NCBI RefSeq assembly: GCF_013155465.1
Contig: NZ_JABJVX010000013.1
Span: forward strand, 29,633 to 93,632
Direction of reading: 5' to 3'
Length of the DNA: 64,000 bases
Source of the DNA: Alterinioella nitratireducens
Lineage (GTDB): Bacteria; Pseudomonadota; Alphaproteobacteria; Rhodobacterales; Rhodobacteraceae
The notes under the pieces were generated by a model. That model made no database searches. It had not been told where the DNA came from and saw nothing but the letters and a program-made list of their open reading frames with translations. Positions within the stretch are counted from its first letter, which is position 1; each line of letters opens with the position of its first letter. This document shows positions 1 through 8,118 of the stretch, piece by piece. The position numbers and the translations under genes were made by a program.

Positions 1-477
1 GAGGGCAACCGCGACATCGACCCCTCGGGCGGCGACCGGGCCGTGATGGAGGCGCTGCGCTGGAAGCAGGCCTTCGCCGAGCGCACCGATGCCAAGATGG
101 CGCTGGCCACGCAATTCGCCTTCGAGGCGGGGCCGGTCATCGCCTGGGCGGATCGCCTCAAGGCGGAAGGCATCGACCTGCCCATTCATATCGGCATCGC
201 GGGCCCCGCCAAGCTGCAGACCCTGATCAAGTTCGCCATCGCCTGCGGTGTCGGCCCCTCCTTGAAGGTGTTGCAGAAACGCGCCAAGGATGTGACCAAG
301 CTGCTGCTGCCCTTCGAGCCCAACGAGATCCTGAATGCGCTGGCCGACCACAAGGCCGCCCATCCCGATTGTCTGATCGAGAAGGTGCATTTCTTCCCGC
401 TCGGCGGGATCAAGACCAACGCCCAATGGGCCACCCTCAATGGCGGCGCGTCCGGCGTCCCCGCAAACCAGACCTGA
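1..477 (+). CDS. Methylenetetrahydrofolate reductase-like protein, C-terminal 158 residues (partial)
   Basis: Only the last 158 residues lie in the window; the reading frame is open from base 1. The segment FAFEAGPVIAWADRLKAEGI followed by PIHIGIAGPA matches the distal TIM-barrel part of MTHFR-type flavoproteins, which interconvert methylene- and methyl-tetrahydrofolate. It ends 11 bases before a methyltetrahydrofolate methyltransferase on the same strand, so it probably belongs to a corrinoid-dependent demethylation cluster whose earlier genes lie upstream of the window. In such clusters this relative of MetF oxidises methyl-THF carried over from the corrinoid protein. The family call comes from residue patterns; the exact subfamily is inferred from the neighbour. 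Confidence 0.75.
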   Translation, partial: EGNRDIDPSGGDRAVMEALRWKQAFAERTDAKMALATQFAFEAGPVIAWADRLKAEGIDLPIHIGIAGPAKLQTLIKFAIACGVGPSLKVLQKRAKDVTKLLLPFEPNEILNALADHKAAHPDCLIEKVHFFPLGGIKTNAQWATLNGGASGVPANQT

Positions 478-488
478 AAAGAGAGCCC

Positions 489-1454
489 ATGACACGCACC
501 GTCCTCGAATCCAGAACCAAGACCGTCGTGATCGGCTTTGACGAGCCGTTCTGCGTCATCGGCGAGCGCATCAACCCCACCGGTCGCAAGAAACTGGCCG
601 CCGAACTGGAGGCGGGCGATTTTTCGACCGTGGAAAAGGACGCGCTGGAGCAGGTCGCCTGCGGGGCGATGGTGCTCGATGTGAATGCGGGCGTGGTCTA
701 CAACTCCAACCCCAACCCGAACGAGACCGAACCGCCCCTGATGACCCGCTGCATCGAGATCGTGCAGGGGCTGGTGGATGTGCCGCTCTGCATCGACAGC
801 TCGGTTCCGGCGGCGCTTGAGGCGGGGCTGGCCGCGGCCAATGGCCGTCCGCTGCTGAATTCCGTGACGGGCGAGGAGGACCGGCTGGACCTGGTGCTGC
901 CGCTGGTCAAGAAATACAACGTGCCGGTGGTGGCGATCTCGAATGACGACACCGGCATCAGCGAAGACCCCGATGTCCGGTTCGCGGTGGCCAGGAAGAT
1001 CGTCGAGCGTGCCGCCGATTTCGGCATCCCCGCGCATGACATCGTGGTCGATCCGCTGGTCATGCCCGTGGGGGCGATGGCGACGGCGGGCCGCCAGGTC
1101 TTCACCCTGGTGCGGCGCCTGCGCGACGAGCTTGGCGTGAACACCACCTGCGGCGCCTCGAATATCAGCTTCGGCCTGCCCAACCGGCACGGCATCAACG
1201 CGGCCTTCCTGCCGATGGCGATCGGCGCGGGCATGACCAGCGCCATCATGAACCCGGTCCGCCCCGTCGAGATGGAGGCCATCAACGCGGCCAATTTCCT
1301 GATGAACCACGACGCCAATGGCGGCAAGTGGATCAACTTCGCCAAGGTGCTTGAGGCGACCAAGGAAGGCACCCCCTTCACCGAGGCCGCCGCCGCCGCA
1401 ATGGCCGCCGGTGGCGGTCGTGGCGGGCGCCGGGGCGGGCGTCGCCGGGCCTGA
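489..1454 (+). CDS. Methyltetrahydrofolate:corrinoid methyltransferase (pterin-binding domain)
   Basis: 321 residues. The protein carries the pterin-binding (dihydropteroate synthase-like) barrel: GERINPTGRKKL near residue 22, LDVNAG near 62, CIDSS near 96, and TTCGASNISFGLPNR near 218. These are hallmarks of methyl-THF:corrinoid methyltransferases of the AcsE/MtgA type, which move a methyl group between a corrinoid protein and tetrahydrofolate. The C-terminus ends in a low-complexity Ala tract and a Gly/Arg-rich tail (GGGRGGRRGGRRRA). The ATG at 489 is chosen because an AAGAGAG ribosome site precedes it and it starts right after the upstream stop; the frame is open further upstream but that part lies inside the previous gene. 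Confidence 0.88.
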   Translation: MTRTVLESRTKTVVIGFDEPFCVIGERINPTGRKKLAAELEAGDFSTVEKDALEQVACGAMVLDVNAGVVYNSNPNPNETEPPLMTRCIEIVQGLVDVPLCIDSSVPAALEAGLAAANGRPLLNSVTGEEDRLDLVLPLVKKYNVPVVAISNDDTGISEDPDVRFAVARKIVERAADFGIPAHDIVVDPLVMPVGAMATAGRQVFTLVRRLRDELGVNTTCGASNISFGLPNRHGINAAFLPMAIGAGMTSAIMNPVRPVEMEAINAANFLMNHDANGGKWINFAKVLEATKEGTPFTEAAAAAMAAGGGRGGRRGGRRRA

Positions 1455-1492
1455 TGACCGGCGGTTAACCAATGTCGGGCGAAGGTGGGGTC

Positions 1493-1738
1493 ATGTCCTA
1501 TCTTCGCCCGGCCGATACGCCCCGCCCGCCCACACGTGACGAACAATGGCTCGCGCAGATTTTTGAAGCGAAATCGGCGCGCACAGGTGGTGTCGTGCGA
1601 CGAAAAATTTGCGATGTGGAGCGGAAGGTTGGCCGCCACGCGTCGGAGCTGGAAGTTCACCGGCGTGGTTTTCGCCTGGACGAAGCCGGAACGCAGTTCA
1701 TCATCATCTGCACGCCGGGCGATATCCGGGTGATCTGC
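1493..1738 (+). pseudogene. Small conserved-looking ORF without its own stop codon
   Basis: An ATG at 1493 with a GAAGGTGGGG site upstream opens a frame whose first 82 residues look like a real compact protein (MSYLRPADTPRP at the start, CTPGDIRVIC near the end). From memory, proteins of about 80 residues with this start occur in other Rhodobacteraceae, often mislabelled as N-(5'-phosphoribosyl)anthranilate isomerase; I cannot verify this here. No stop follows at the expected place. The frame runs through two AT-rich hairpins (1741-1795) and 440 bases into the next gene before stopping at 2269. Insertion of the hairpin unit may have removed the stop. Function unknown. Confidence 0.4.
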
Positions 1739-1740
1739 TG

Positions 1741-1795
1741 GAAAAATCTTGCCCAGGATTTTTCGGGCCCGAAGATTTTTCGGACAAAAATCTTC
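1741..1795. repeat. Two tandem AT-rich hairpins
   Basis: GAAAAATC (1741-1748) pairs with GATTTTTC (1757-1764), and GAAGATTTTT (1771-1780) pairs perfectly with AAAAATCTTC (1786-1795) across a five-base loop. They sit in the 372-base gap between the methyltransferase and the VTT membrane protein, at the end of the small ORF starting at 1493. Either could end transcription or be a copy of a dispersed intergenic palindrome; similar palindromes occur at 16629, 50774 and 60393. Confidence 0.6.
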
Positions 1796-1826
1796 TTCGC
1801 CGCGCCGTTTCGCGCTATCCATCGTG

Positions 1827-2534
1827 ATGTCCCACCGGCCCGCCCCCTACGTGACCCCGCCGCCCTGGCGGCGCGCCCTGCCCCGTCTGGCCCTGCGCGT
1901 GGCGGTGCTGGCGGCGATTGTCACGCTGGCCCATTTCGGCATCAACGCCGCGCTCGACTGGACACACACCCTGCCCGAGGCAGATCGGGGCGCGGCGGAA
2001 ATGTGGGTGCTGATCTCGATCTTCGGTCTCTACGCGCTGCTCATCGCCATCCCCTTCGTGCCGGGGATCGAGATCGCCATGGCGCTTTTGATGCTGCGCG
2101 GGGCCGAACTGGCATTGCCGATCTACCTTTCGACCGTGGGCGGGCTGATGCTGGCCTATCTGGTCGGACGCCTGGTGCCGCCTGGCGCCCTGCGCCGGAT
2201 CTTCCTGGACCTGCACCTGACCCGCGCCTGCGCGCTTATCGACGACCTCGCGCCGCTCTCGCCGCCTGACCGGGTGGCGGTCCTGCAAGACAGGCTGCCG
2301 CAACGGGTCGCGGCACTTCTCTTGCGTTATCGCTATGTCTGCCTCGCGCTCTTGATCAACCTGCCGGGATCGGGGCTGATCGGGGGCGGCGGCGGCATCT
2401 GCATGGTCGCCGGCATGAGCCGCATCTTCAGCCCCCGCTGGACCGCCCTGACCCTGGCCCTGGCGGTCCTGCCGGTGCCATTGGCAACCTGGATGGCGGG
2501 GGCGGCGGACCTGCTCTTCTGGCTGCCGGAATAA
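1827..2534 (+). CDS. VTT/DedA-like integral membrane protein
   Basis: 235 residues with about five hydrophobic segments. The pattern IPFVPGIEIAMALLMLRG (about residues 71-88) and later LINLPGSGLIGGGGGI (about 180-195) resembles the VTT (SNARE-associated/TVP38) fold, whose re-entrant loops carry Pro-Gly and poly-Gly motifs. Members act in membrane lipid or ion handling; the substrate is not predictable here. ATG at 1827 is preferred over the in-frame GTG at 1824; an extension back to 1749 would be Arg-rich and would run through the hairpins. Its gene stops 3 bases before the stop of the convergent cytochrome gene. Confidence 0.7.
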   Translation: MSHRPAPYVTPPPWRRALPRLALRVAVLAAIVTLAHFGINAALDWTHTLPEADRGAAEMWVLISIFGLYALLIAIPFVPGIEIAMALLMLRGAELALPIYLSTVGGLMLAYLVGRLVPPGALRRIFLDLHLTRACALIDDLAPLSPPDRVAVLQDRLPQRVAALLLRYRYVCLALLINLPGSGLIGGGGGICMVAGMSRIFSPRWTALTLALAVLPVPLATWMAGAADLLFWLPE

Positions 2535-2536
2535 CC

Positions 2537-3094
2537 CTACTCCATCGCCGGGGTGCGGCGCGGGAAGGCATCGGTGGTAAAGAGGTAATCCTCGCCGCCC
2601 GCAGTGACATGGCAGGCGATGCAACCGCCCGAGAGGTCACGCCCCACGGCCCCCGCCAGCGCCATGCCGGCCGGGTTGGTATCCATCGCGCCATCGGGCA
2701 GATACTTGGCGTAGAACCAGTCGTCATGCTCCGGGTCATAGCCCTCCTCGCGCTGGAACATCACCGTGACCGATCCCAGATGCCCCGACGGATCGGCCAG
2801 AACCTCATCCTCGGTCACCTCCTCGGGGCCGTAATTGCGCTTGATGACCAGAAGGCCGCTCTCGCCCATGATCTCGGTCTCGACATAGAAGGTTTCCAGC
2901 ATTTCGCCATGCGGCGGCACACCGCGATAGGGCAGCCCCATCAGCGCGCCCTCTCCGGCCAGGTTCATCGCGACCATTTCCTCCCAGATCGCCTGCGCGA
3001 AGGCGACATCCTCGTCGGTGCCAGCCGTCTGCGCGATGACCGCGCCGGTGGCGAGCGTGCCCGCCAGTGCCAGTCCTGTAATCAGTTTGCGCAT
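2537..3094 (-). CDS. Cytochrome P460-like periplasmic c-type haem protein
   Basis: 185 residues. A Sec signal peptide is evident (residues 1-21, cleaving after VIAQ). A single haem-binding CIACH motif lies at residues 158-162, close to the C-terminus, preceded by DDWFYAKYLPDG. A late CxxCH after an all-beta body is the arrangement of the cytochrome P460 family, which includes hydroxylamine-oxidising and cytochrome c'-beta proteins. Enzymatic members have an extra Lys-haem crosslink, which I cannot confirm. It is convergent with the VTT gene and divergent from the ASKHA gene, so it is probably transcribed alone. Confidence 0.8.
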   Translation of the reverse strand: MRKLITGLALAGTLATGAVIAQTAGTDEDVAFAQAIWEEMVAMNLAGEGALMGLPYRGVPPHGEMLETFYVETEIMGESGLLVIKRNYGPEEVTEDEVLADPSGHLGSVTVMFQREEGYDPEHDDWFYAKYLPDGAMDTNPAGMALAGAVGRDLSGGCIACHVTAGGEDYLFTTDAFPRRTPAME

Positions 3095-3322
3095 GTCTCC
3101 TACCCTCCTGTTGGTTGCTGCACCCGGGGGGTCGGGACTGGCCCGATCCGGGCTGCGATTGGACTACTCTAGCACGGACGCACCCCCGCGAAGCCCCATG
3201 CTCACGCAGGGGTGACATCGCGCGAGCGGGCTTGATGCCGCTGCCAGACAAATAGTGACGTTTCGCACCTGTTCCCCGCCGCCGCCCACGTTACAAGGGG
3301 GCAAACAGCGAAGGTGGCCGCA

Positions 3323-5362
3323 ATGTCGAACGATCCCCTGGTGATTTTCACGCCCTCCGGCAAGCGCGGGCGATTTGCCGCCGGCACGCCGGTCCTGACC
3401 GCCGCGCGCAAGCTTGGCGTCGATCTGGATTCTGTCTGCGGCGGGCGCGGCATCTGTTCCAAGTGCCAGGTCACGCCGTCCTACGGCGATTTCCCCAAGC
3501 ATGGCGTGACAGTCTCCGAAGGGGCCCTGTCCGAATGGAACGCGGTCGAGGCACGCTATGACCGGGTGCGCGGCCTGAAGACCGGCCGCCGCCTCGGCTG
3601 CCAGGCCACCGTGCAGGGCGATATCGTCATCGACGTGCCGGCCGAAAGCCAGGTCCACCGCCAGGTCGTGCGCAAAGCCGCCAGCGCAAGACCGATCATC
3701 ATGGACCCCGCCACGCGGCTCTATTTCGTCGAGGTGGCGGAGCCGGACATGCACGAGCCCTCGGGCGACCTGGAACGGCTGAAGGCCGCGCTGGCGGAGC
3801 AGTGGGATCTCACCGGCCTTGTCGCCGATCTCAGCGTCGTGACCCGCCTGCAACCGGTGCTGCGCAAGGGCAAATGGCAGGTCACCGTTGCGGTGCATCA
3901 CGCCGCGAACAGCAACACCGGGCAGATCCTGGAGATCTGGCCCGGCCTGCATGAAAGCGGCATCTACGGCCTCGCCATCGACCTCGGCTCGACCACCATC
4001 GCGGGCCATCTGTGCGACCTCGTGACGGGCGAGGTGCTGGCCTCCTCGGGTATCATGAACCCGCAGATCAGGTTCGGCGAAGACCTGATGAGCCGCGTCA
4101 GCTACGCGATGATGAACCCCGGCGGCGACAAGGAAATGACCACGGCGGTGCGCGAGGCGCTGAACACGCTGGCGGGCGAGATCGCAGCGGAGGCCGAAGT
4201 TGATCCGGCGCTGATCCTGGAAACCGTCTTTGTCTGCAACCCGGTCATGCACCACCTGCTTTTGGGAATCGACCCGGTCGAACTGGGCCAGGCGCCTTTT
4301 GCGCTGGCCACGTCGTCTTCGCTCACCCTGCCCGCCCGCGACCTGGACCTTGCCGCGCTGAACAGTGGCGCGCAGGTCTATATCCTGCCCTGCATCGCGG
4401 GTCATGTCGGCGCGGATGCCGCCGCCGTCGCCCTGTCGGAGGAGCCGAACCTGTCGGATGACCTCGTGCTGGTCGTCGATGTCGGCACCAATGCCGAGAT
4501 CCTCCTGGGCAACCGCAACAAGGTGCTGGCCTGTTCCTCGCCCACCGGCCCCGCCTTCGAGGGCGCGCAGATCAGCAGCGGCCAGCGCGCCGCGCCGGGG
4601 GCCATCGAACGGGTCCAGATCGACCCCGACACGAAAGAGCCGCGCTTTCGCATCATCGGTTGCGATCTGTGGTCCGACGATCCGGGCTTTGCCGAGGCCA
4701 CTGCCGCGACCGGCGTGACCGGCATCTGTGGCTCGGGCATCATCGAGGCGGTAGCCGAGATGCGCATGGCGGGGCTACTGGATGCGGCGGGGCTGATCGG
4801 CTCGGCGGAGCAGACCGGCAGCGCGCGGTGCGAGTTGGAGGGCCGGGTGCACGCCTACCTGATCCATGACGGCAGCGCCGAGGGCGGCCCGCGCATCACC
4901 GTGACGCAAGGCGACATCCGCGCCATCCAGCTGGCCAAGGCGGCGCTCTATGCGGGCGCCAAGCTGCTGATGGACGAAATGGGCGTCACCAGCGTCGACC
5001 GAGTCACGCTGGCCGGGGCCTTCGGCGCGCATATCAGCCCCAAACACGCGATGGTGTTGGGGATGATCCCGGATGCGCCGCTCGACAAGGTCACATCGGC
5101 GGGCAACGCGGCAGGCCACGGCGCGCGCATTGCGCTGTGTTCACGCGAGGCCCGCATCCGGATCGAAACCGTGGTCGGCCAGATCCACAAGGTCGAAACC
5201 GCGGTGGAGCCGAAATTCCAGGAGCATTTCGTCGCCGCCTCGGCCATTCCGAACGCGGTCGATGCCTTCCCGATCCTGAACTCGGTCGTGCCCCTGCCAA
5301 GCCCCTCCTTCAACACGGGCGACGGCGCGGATGGCGGGCGGCGCAGGCGGCGGCGGGGCTGA
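3323..5362 (+). CDS. ASKHA-domain corrinoid reactivase with N-terminal ferredoxin domain (RamA/DUF4445 type)
   Basis: 679 residues. The N-terminus is a plant-type [2Fe-2S] domain with Cys39, Cys45, Cys48 and Cys93 (CGGRGICSKC, then RRLGC). After a linker comes an ASKHA ATPase: AIDLGSTTIAGHL near residue 218 (phosphate 1), VVDVGTNAEILLGN near 387 (phosphate 2) and GICGSGIIEAVAEM near 469. This is the build of RACo/RamA-like activators that reduce inactive Co(II) corrinoid proteins using ATP, and it fits the methyl-THF:corrinoid methyltransferase upstream. ATG 3323 is chosen over GTG 3314 because it lies better spaced from AGCGAAGG. The tail is Gly/Arg-rich, as in the methyltransferase. Confidence 0.88.
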   Translation: MSNDPLVIFTPSGKRGRFAAGTPVLTAARKLGVDLDSVCGGRGICSKCQVTPSYGDFPKHGVTVSEGALSEWNAVEARYDRVRGLKTGRRLGCQATVQGDIVIDVPAESQVHRQVVRKAASARPIIMDPATRLYFVEVAEPDMHEPSGDLERLKAALAEQWDLTGLVADLSVVTRLQPVLRKGKWQVTVAVHHAANSNTGQILEIWPGLHESGIYGLAIDLGSTTIAGHLCDLVTGEVLASSGIMNPQIRFGEDLMSRVSYAMMNPGGDKEMTTAVREALNTLAGEIAAEAEVDPALILETVFVCNPVMHHLLLGIDPVELGQAPFALATSSSLTLPARDLDLAALNSGAQVYILPCIAGHVGADAAAVALSEEPNLSDDLVLVVDVGTNAEILLGNRNKVLACSSPTGPAFEGAQISSGQRAAPGAIERVQIDPDTKEPRFRIIGCDLWSDDPGFAEATAATGVTGICGSGIIEAVAEMRMAGLLDAAGLIGSAEQTGSARCELEGRVHAYLIHDGSAEGGPRITVTQGDIRAIQLAKAALYAGAKLLMDEMGVTSVDRVTLAGAFGAHISPKHAMVLGMIPDAPLDKVTSAGNAAGHGARIALCSREARIRIETVVGQIHKVETAVEPKFQEHFVAASAIPNAVDAFPILNSVVPLPSPSFNTGDGADGGRRRRRRG

Positions 5363-5416
5363 CAGGATGCGCGCCCCGCGCTAGGTTGGCCTTTTCCAAC
5401 CCCGGAGCCGTTCACG

Positions 5417-5977
5417 ATGCCCCTTCTGCCGTCTCTGCCCGAAACCGCGCGCCTCTCTGATTTGCTCGGCCGTTTTCCCGCCCATGCCGGACCTCTGCTG
5501 ACCCATGTCGATGGCGTGATGCGGGCCGGTGCGCCTTTGACAGCGGCGGAATGCGAGTTGATCGCGGCCTATGTCTCGGGCCTCAACGCCTGCGCCTTCT
5601 GCCTCGGATCGCACCGGATCTATGCCGAAGCGCTTGGAATTGCGCCGGGGCTGGTCGACGCGCTGCTCGCCGATCCCGAAACCGCGCCCGTGGATCCCGC
5701 CATGCGCCCGCTTCTGGCCTATGTCGCCAAGCTCAACACCCTGCCGCCCCGGCTGACGCCGGGTGATGTACAGGCGGTGCTGGAGGCGGGCTGGTCCGAG
5801 GCGGCGCTCTACCACGCGATCCAGGTTGCCGCGCTCTTCAACCTGTTCAACCGTCTCGTCGAAGGCACGGGCGTGAATTTCAGTTACGGCCCCGACGATC
5901 CGCTGCCGACCGCCGCCGATCTGGATCACTCCTATGCCGGGTTCGCGGCCCGGATGGGCCTGACCAAACCCGCCTGA
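5417..5977 (+). CDS. AhpD/carboxymuconolactone decarboxylase-like peroxidase-related protein
   Basis: 186 residues, all-alpha pattern. The AhpD core motif appears as CAFCLGSH with Cys59, Cys62 and His66, the redox centre of the CMD/AhpD superfamily. Members of the longer peroxidase-related subgroup (about 180-200 residues) reduce hydroperoxides through the CxxC pair. The start at 5417 follows a CCGGAG site. It lies 54 bases after the ASKHA gene on the same strand and 54 bases before the DUF2235 gene, with no clear functional tie to either. Confidence 0.82.
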   Translation: MPLLPSLPETARLSDLLGRFPAHAGPLLTHVDGVMRAGAPLTAAECELIAAYVSGLNACAFCLGSHRIYAEALGIAPGLVDALLADPETAPVDPAMRPLLAYVAKLNTLPPRLTPGDVQAVLEAGWSEAALYHAIQVAALFNLFNRLVEGTGVNFSYGPDDPLPTAADLDHSYAGFAARMGLTKPA

Positions 5978-6031
5978 CACCTCCAGAGAACCGGACTTGC
6001 CTGAATTGCGCACCGCCCGCATTCTGGGGAC

Positions 6032-7417
6032 ATGAAAGCGCGCAAGATCATCATCTGCTTTGACGGCACCGGCAATGAAGTCGGCGATTTCCAGACCAAT
6101 ATCCTAAAGCTTTACAACGCGTTGCAGGAGAATGACGCGCAGATAAAGCATTATGTCGCGGGGGTCGGCACGCTCAGCCAGCCGCGGCTTTTCGACTGGC
6201 GCATCGTGCAGAAGGCGCGCGTCGTGGCCGGGCTGGCCTTTGGCCTGGGGCTGGAGGATGACGTCCTCAACGCCTATCGGTTCCTCTGCCGGACCTACAA
6301 GACCCGCGCGATGAAGAACGCCGATTGGAGCTATGCGCAACAGCTCAAGCGTCAGATCACCGGCAAGAAACAGACCCGGACACGGCCCCTGCCGCAGGAG
6401 GACCAGATCTACATCTTCGGCTTCTCGCGGGGGGCCTATGCGGCGCGGATCCTGGCGGGCTTCATCCATAATTTCGGGCTGGTGGAGCCCGACAAGCTGC
6501 ACCTGATCACCGGGGCCTTCCGGGCCTATCGCGCGGTGTCGGATTTCGACCAGGGCGAACCGCATCCGGTCGTGTTCAAGCAACTCAAGCGCTACGAGGA
6601 GACGCTGCGCCCCGAAACGAGCATCCCGATCCGCGCGCTCTGCCTCTTTGATACCGTCAGTTCGCTGGTCGATTTCCGCAATCCGATCCGGAATTTCCGC
6701 AAGTATTACAGCCCGATGGCCCTGCGCCAGCACGCCAATGTGGTCACCAACCCCTCGGTGCGCATCGTGCTGCACGCGTTGGCGGTGGATGAGCGCCGGT
6801 CGATGTTCCGGCCCATGTTCTGGGATGAGGGCGAGGATTATTACGGCAACCGGTTCCGCCATGACAGCCAGAAGCGTCGGCAATATGTGCAACAGCGCTG
6901 GTTCGCGGGCTATCACTCGGATATCGGCGGCAGCCCGCGCGAGAGGCAATCGGGCATCGGCAAGCTGACGCTTCTGTGGATGCTGGATGAGCTGGAGCGG
7001 CTGGAGATCGCCGCCAACCGTGAGGATGCCGCCCTCGACCCGCCCGACCCCGCGCGCGATCTGTTGCCGCATCCGCATGCCGGGCTGGTCCTGAAACGCG
7101 GCCGCCGCGCGATCCGGCTGGAGGGGCGCGACCGGTCGAAGCTGAGCCTCGACGGCAAGCCCTATGCGCAACCCCGCGCCATGGCCGAGACGCATAATTC
7201 CATGTCGCTCAGCTGGTTCCCGCTGGAGGTGCTGCCCAAATCCATCAAGCGTAGGACATGGCCGGCGCGCCGCCCCTGGCTCGGGCTCTGGTATCTGCCC
7301 CTGCAGGAGCCGCGCCATATCCCCGACCATCACAAGATCGACCCGTCAGTCTACACGAGGATGAAAGGCTGGCGCTTCTACCGGCCCGAAAACGTGCACC
7401 CGAAACCGCGCGGATAG
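6032..7417 (+). CDS. DUF2235 alpha/beta-hydrolase-like protein
   Basis: 461 residues. It begins with KIIICFDGTGNEVGDFQTN, the diagnostic start of DUF2235 proteins, and has the nucleophile elbow GFSRGAYAAR near residue 133 and WFAGYHSDIGGS near 290, which supplies a conserved Asp/His. DUF2235 proteins are predicted serine hydrolases; some are type VI secretion phospholipase effectors (Tle family), but no T6SS gene is visible here, so a housekeeping hydrolase is as likely. No signal peptide or membrane span is evident. Confidence 0.82.
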   Translation: MKARKIIICFDGTGNEVGDFQTNILKLYNALQENDAQIKHYVAGVGTLSQPRLFDWRIVQKARVVAGLAFGLGLEDDVLNAYRFLCRTYKTRAMKNADWSYAQQLKRQITGKKQTRTRPLPQEDQIYIFGFSRGAYAARILAGFIHNFGLVEPDKLHLITGAFRAYRAVSDFDQGEPHPVVFKQLKRYEETLRPETSIPIRALCLFDTVSSLVDFRNPIRNFRKYYSPMALRQHANVVTNPSVRIVLHALAVDERRSMFRPMFWDEGEDYYGNRFRHDSQKRRQYVQQRWFAGYHSDIGGSPRERQSGIGKLTLLWMLDELERLEIAANREDAALDPPDPARDLLPHPHAGLVLKRGRRAIRLEGRDRSKLSLDGKPYAQPRAMAETHNSMSLSWFPLEVLPKSIKRRTWPARRPWLGLWYLPLQEPRHIPDHHKIDPSVYTRMKGWRFYRPENVHPKPRG

Positions 7418-7462
7418 CGCTTGACCTTGGCCGGGCGCGCGATTACCTCAAGGCTTGGATTT

Positions 7463-7536
7463 GCGGGTATGGTGAAATGGTATCATGCGAGCTTCCCAAG
7501 CTTAAGGTGCGGGTTCGATTCCCGCTACCCGCTCCA
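7463..7536 (+). tRNA. tRNA-Gly (anticodon CCC)
   Basis: The acceptor arms GCGGGTA (7463-7469) and TACCCGC (7526-7532) pair perfectly, and the gene encodes its own CCA (7534-7536). The T-arm reads GCGGGTTCGATTCCCGC. The anticodon loop TTCCCAA gives CCC; the closing base pair of that stem is a C/A mismatch. 74 bases. It lies 46 bases after the DUF2235 gene and just ahead of the thioesterase. Confidence 0.95.
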
Positions 7537-7547
7537 CCTCCCAACCG

Positions 7548-8018
7548 ATGGGCCACCCCATGACAGCACGCGATACCTCCCCCCTGCGCGGCCCCGACCT
7601 GCGCGACATGGGGATCGACGCGCCGTGGGATTTCGGCATCGCCGATCAGGTCCGGTTCTCGGAGCTGGATATCCTCAACCACGTCAACAACGCCGCCTAT
7701 GTCACCTGGTTCGAAAACGCCCGCATCGCGTTCTTCATGGGCACGGGGGTTTCGGATTACAGCGCCGATGACCGCCCGACGCTGGTGCTGCGGAACATGG
7801 AGGTCGATTTCCGCCAGCCGCTGTTCCTGGGCGATGCTTACGTCGTCACGGCGCGCAACGCGAAGGTCGGGCGCACCTCCTGGGTGATGGAGCAGGCGGT
7901 GTTCAAGGGGGCCGAGCTTGCGGTTTCGGCGTCTTGCGTGATCGTCAACGTGAGCCGCGACGGAAGCCGCCCGGAACCTCTGACGCCCGACCTGATCGCG
8001 GCCATCGAAAGCTGTTAG
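7548..8018 (+). CDS. Acyl-CoA thioesterase, 4-hydroxybenzoyl-CoA thioesterase (hot-dog) family
   Basis: 156 residues. RFSELDILNHVNNAAYVTWF (about residues 33-52) is the hot-dog thioesterase signature with the catalytic-type Asp and the central helix; EVDFRQPLFLGD follows. Enzymes of this fold hydrolyse acyl-CoA or aryl-CoA esters. It begins 11 bases after tRNA-Gly. ATG 7548 and in-frame ATG 7560 are both possible; neither has a clear ribosome site. Confidence 0.85.
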   Translation: MGHPMTARDTSPLRGPDLRDMGIDAPWDFGIADQVRFSELDILNHVNNAAYVTWFENARIAFFMGTGVSDYSADDRPTLVLRNMEVDFRQPLFLGDAYVVTARNAKVGRTSWVMEQAVFKGAELAVSASCVIVNVSRDGSRPEPLTPDLIAAIESC

Positions 8019-8071
8019 AGCCCGTAGCGTTCATTCGCATTCACGCAACGCCCTCTAACCTTTTGATACGC

Positions 8072-8116
8072 CATGTCCGAGAAGCTCAAAACCGGTTCCC
8101 ACTTTTGAGCGACATG
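8072..8116. repeat. Alphaproteobacterial interspersed palindromic repeat
   Basis: CATGTC (8072-8077) and GCTCAAAA (8084-8091) pair with TTTTGAGC (8103-8110) and GACATG (8111-8116) around an ACCGGTTCCCAC loop. The sequence closely resembles a repeat common between genes in Rhizobiales and Rhodobacterales (recalled from memory). It fills the 100-base gap between the convergent thioesterase and pgi genes, ending 2 bases from the pgi stop, and might serve both as a terminator. Confidence 0.7.
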
Positions 8117-8118
8117 CT

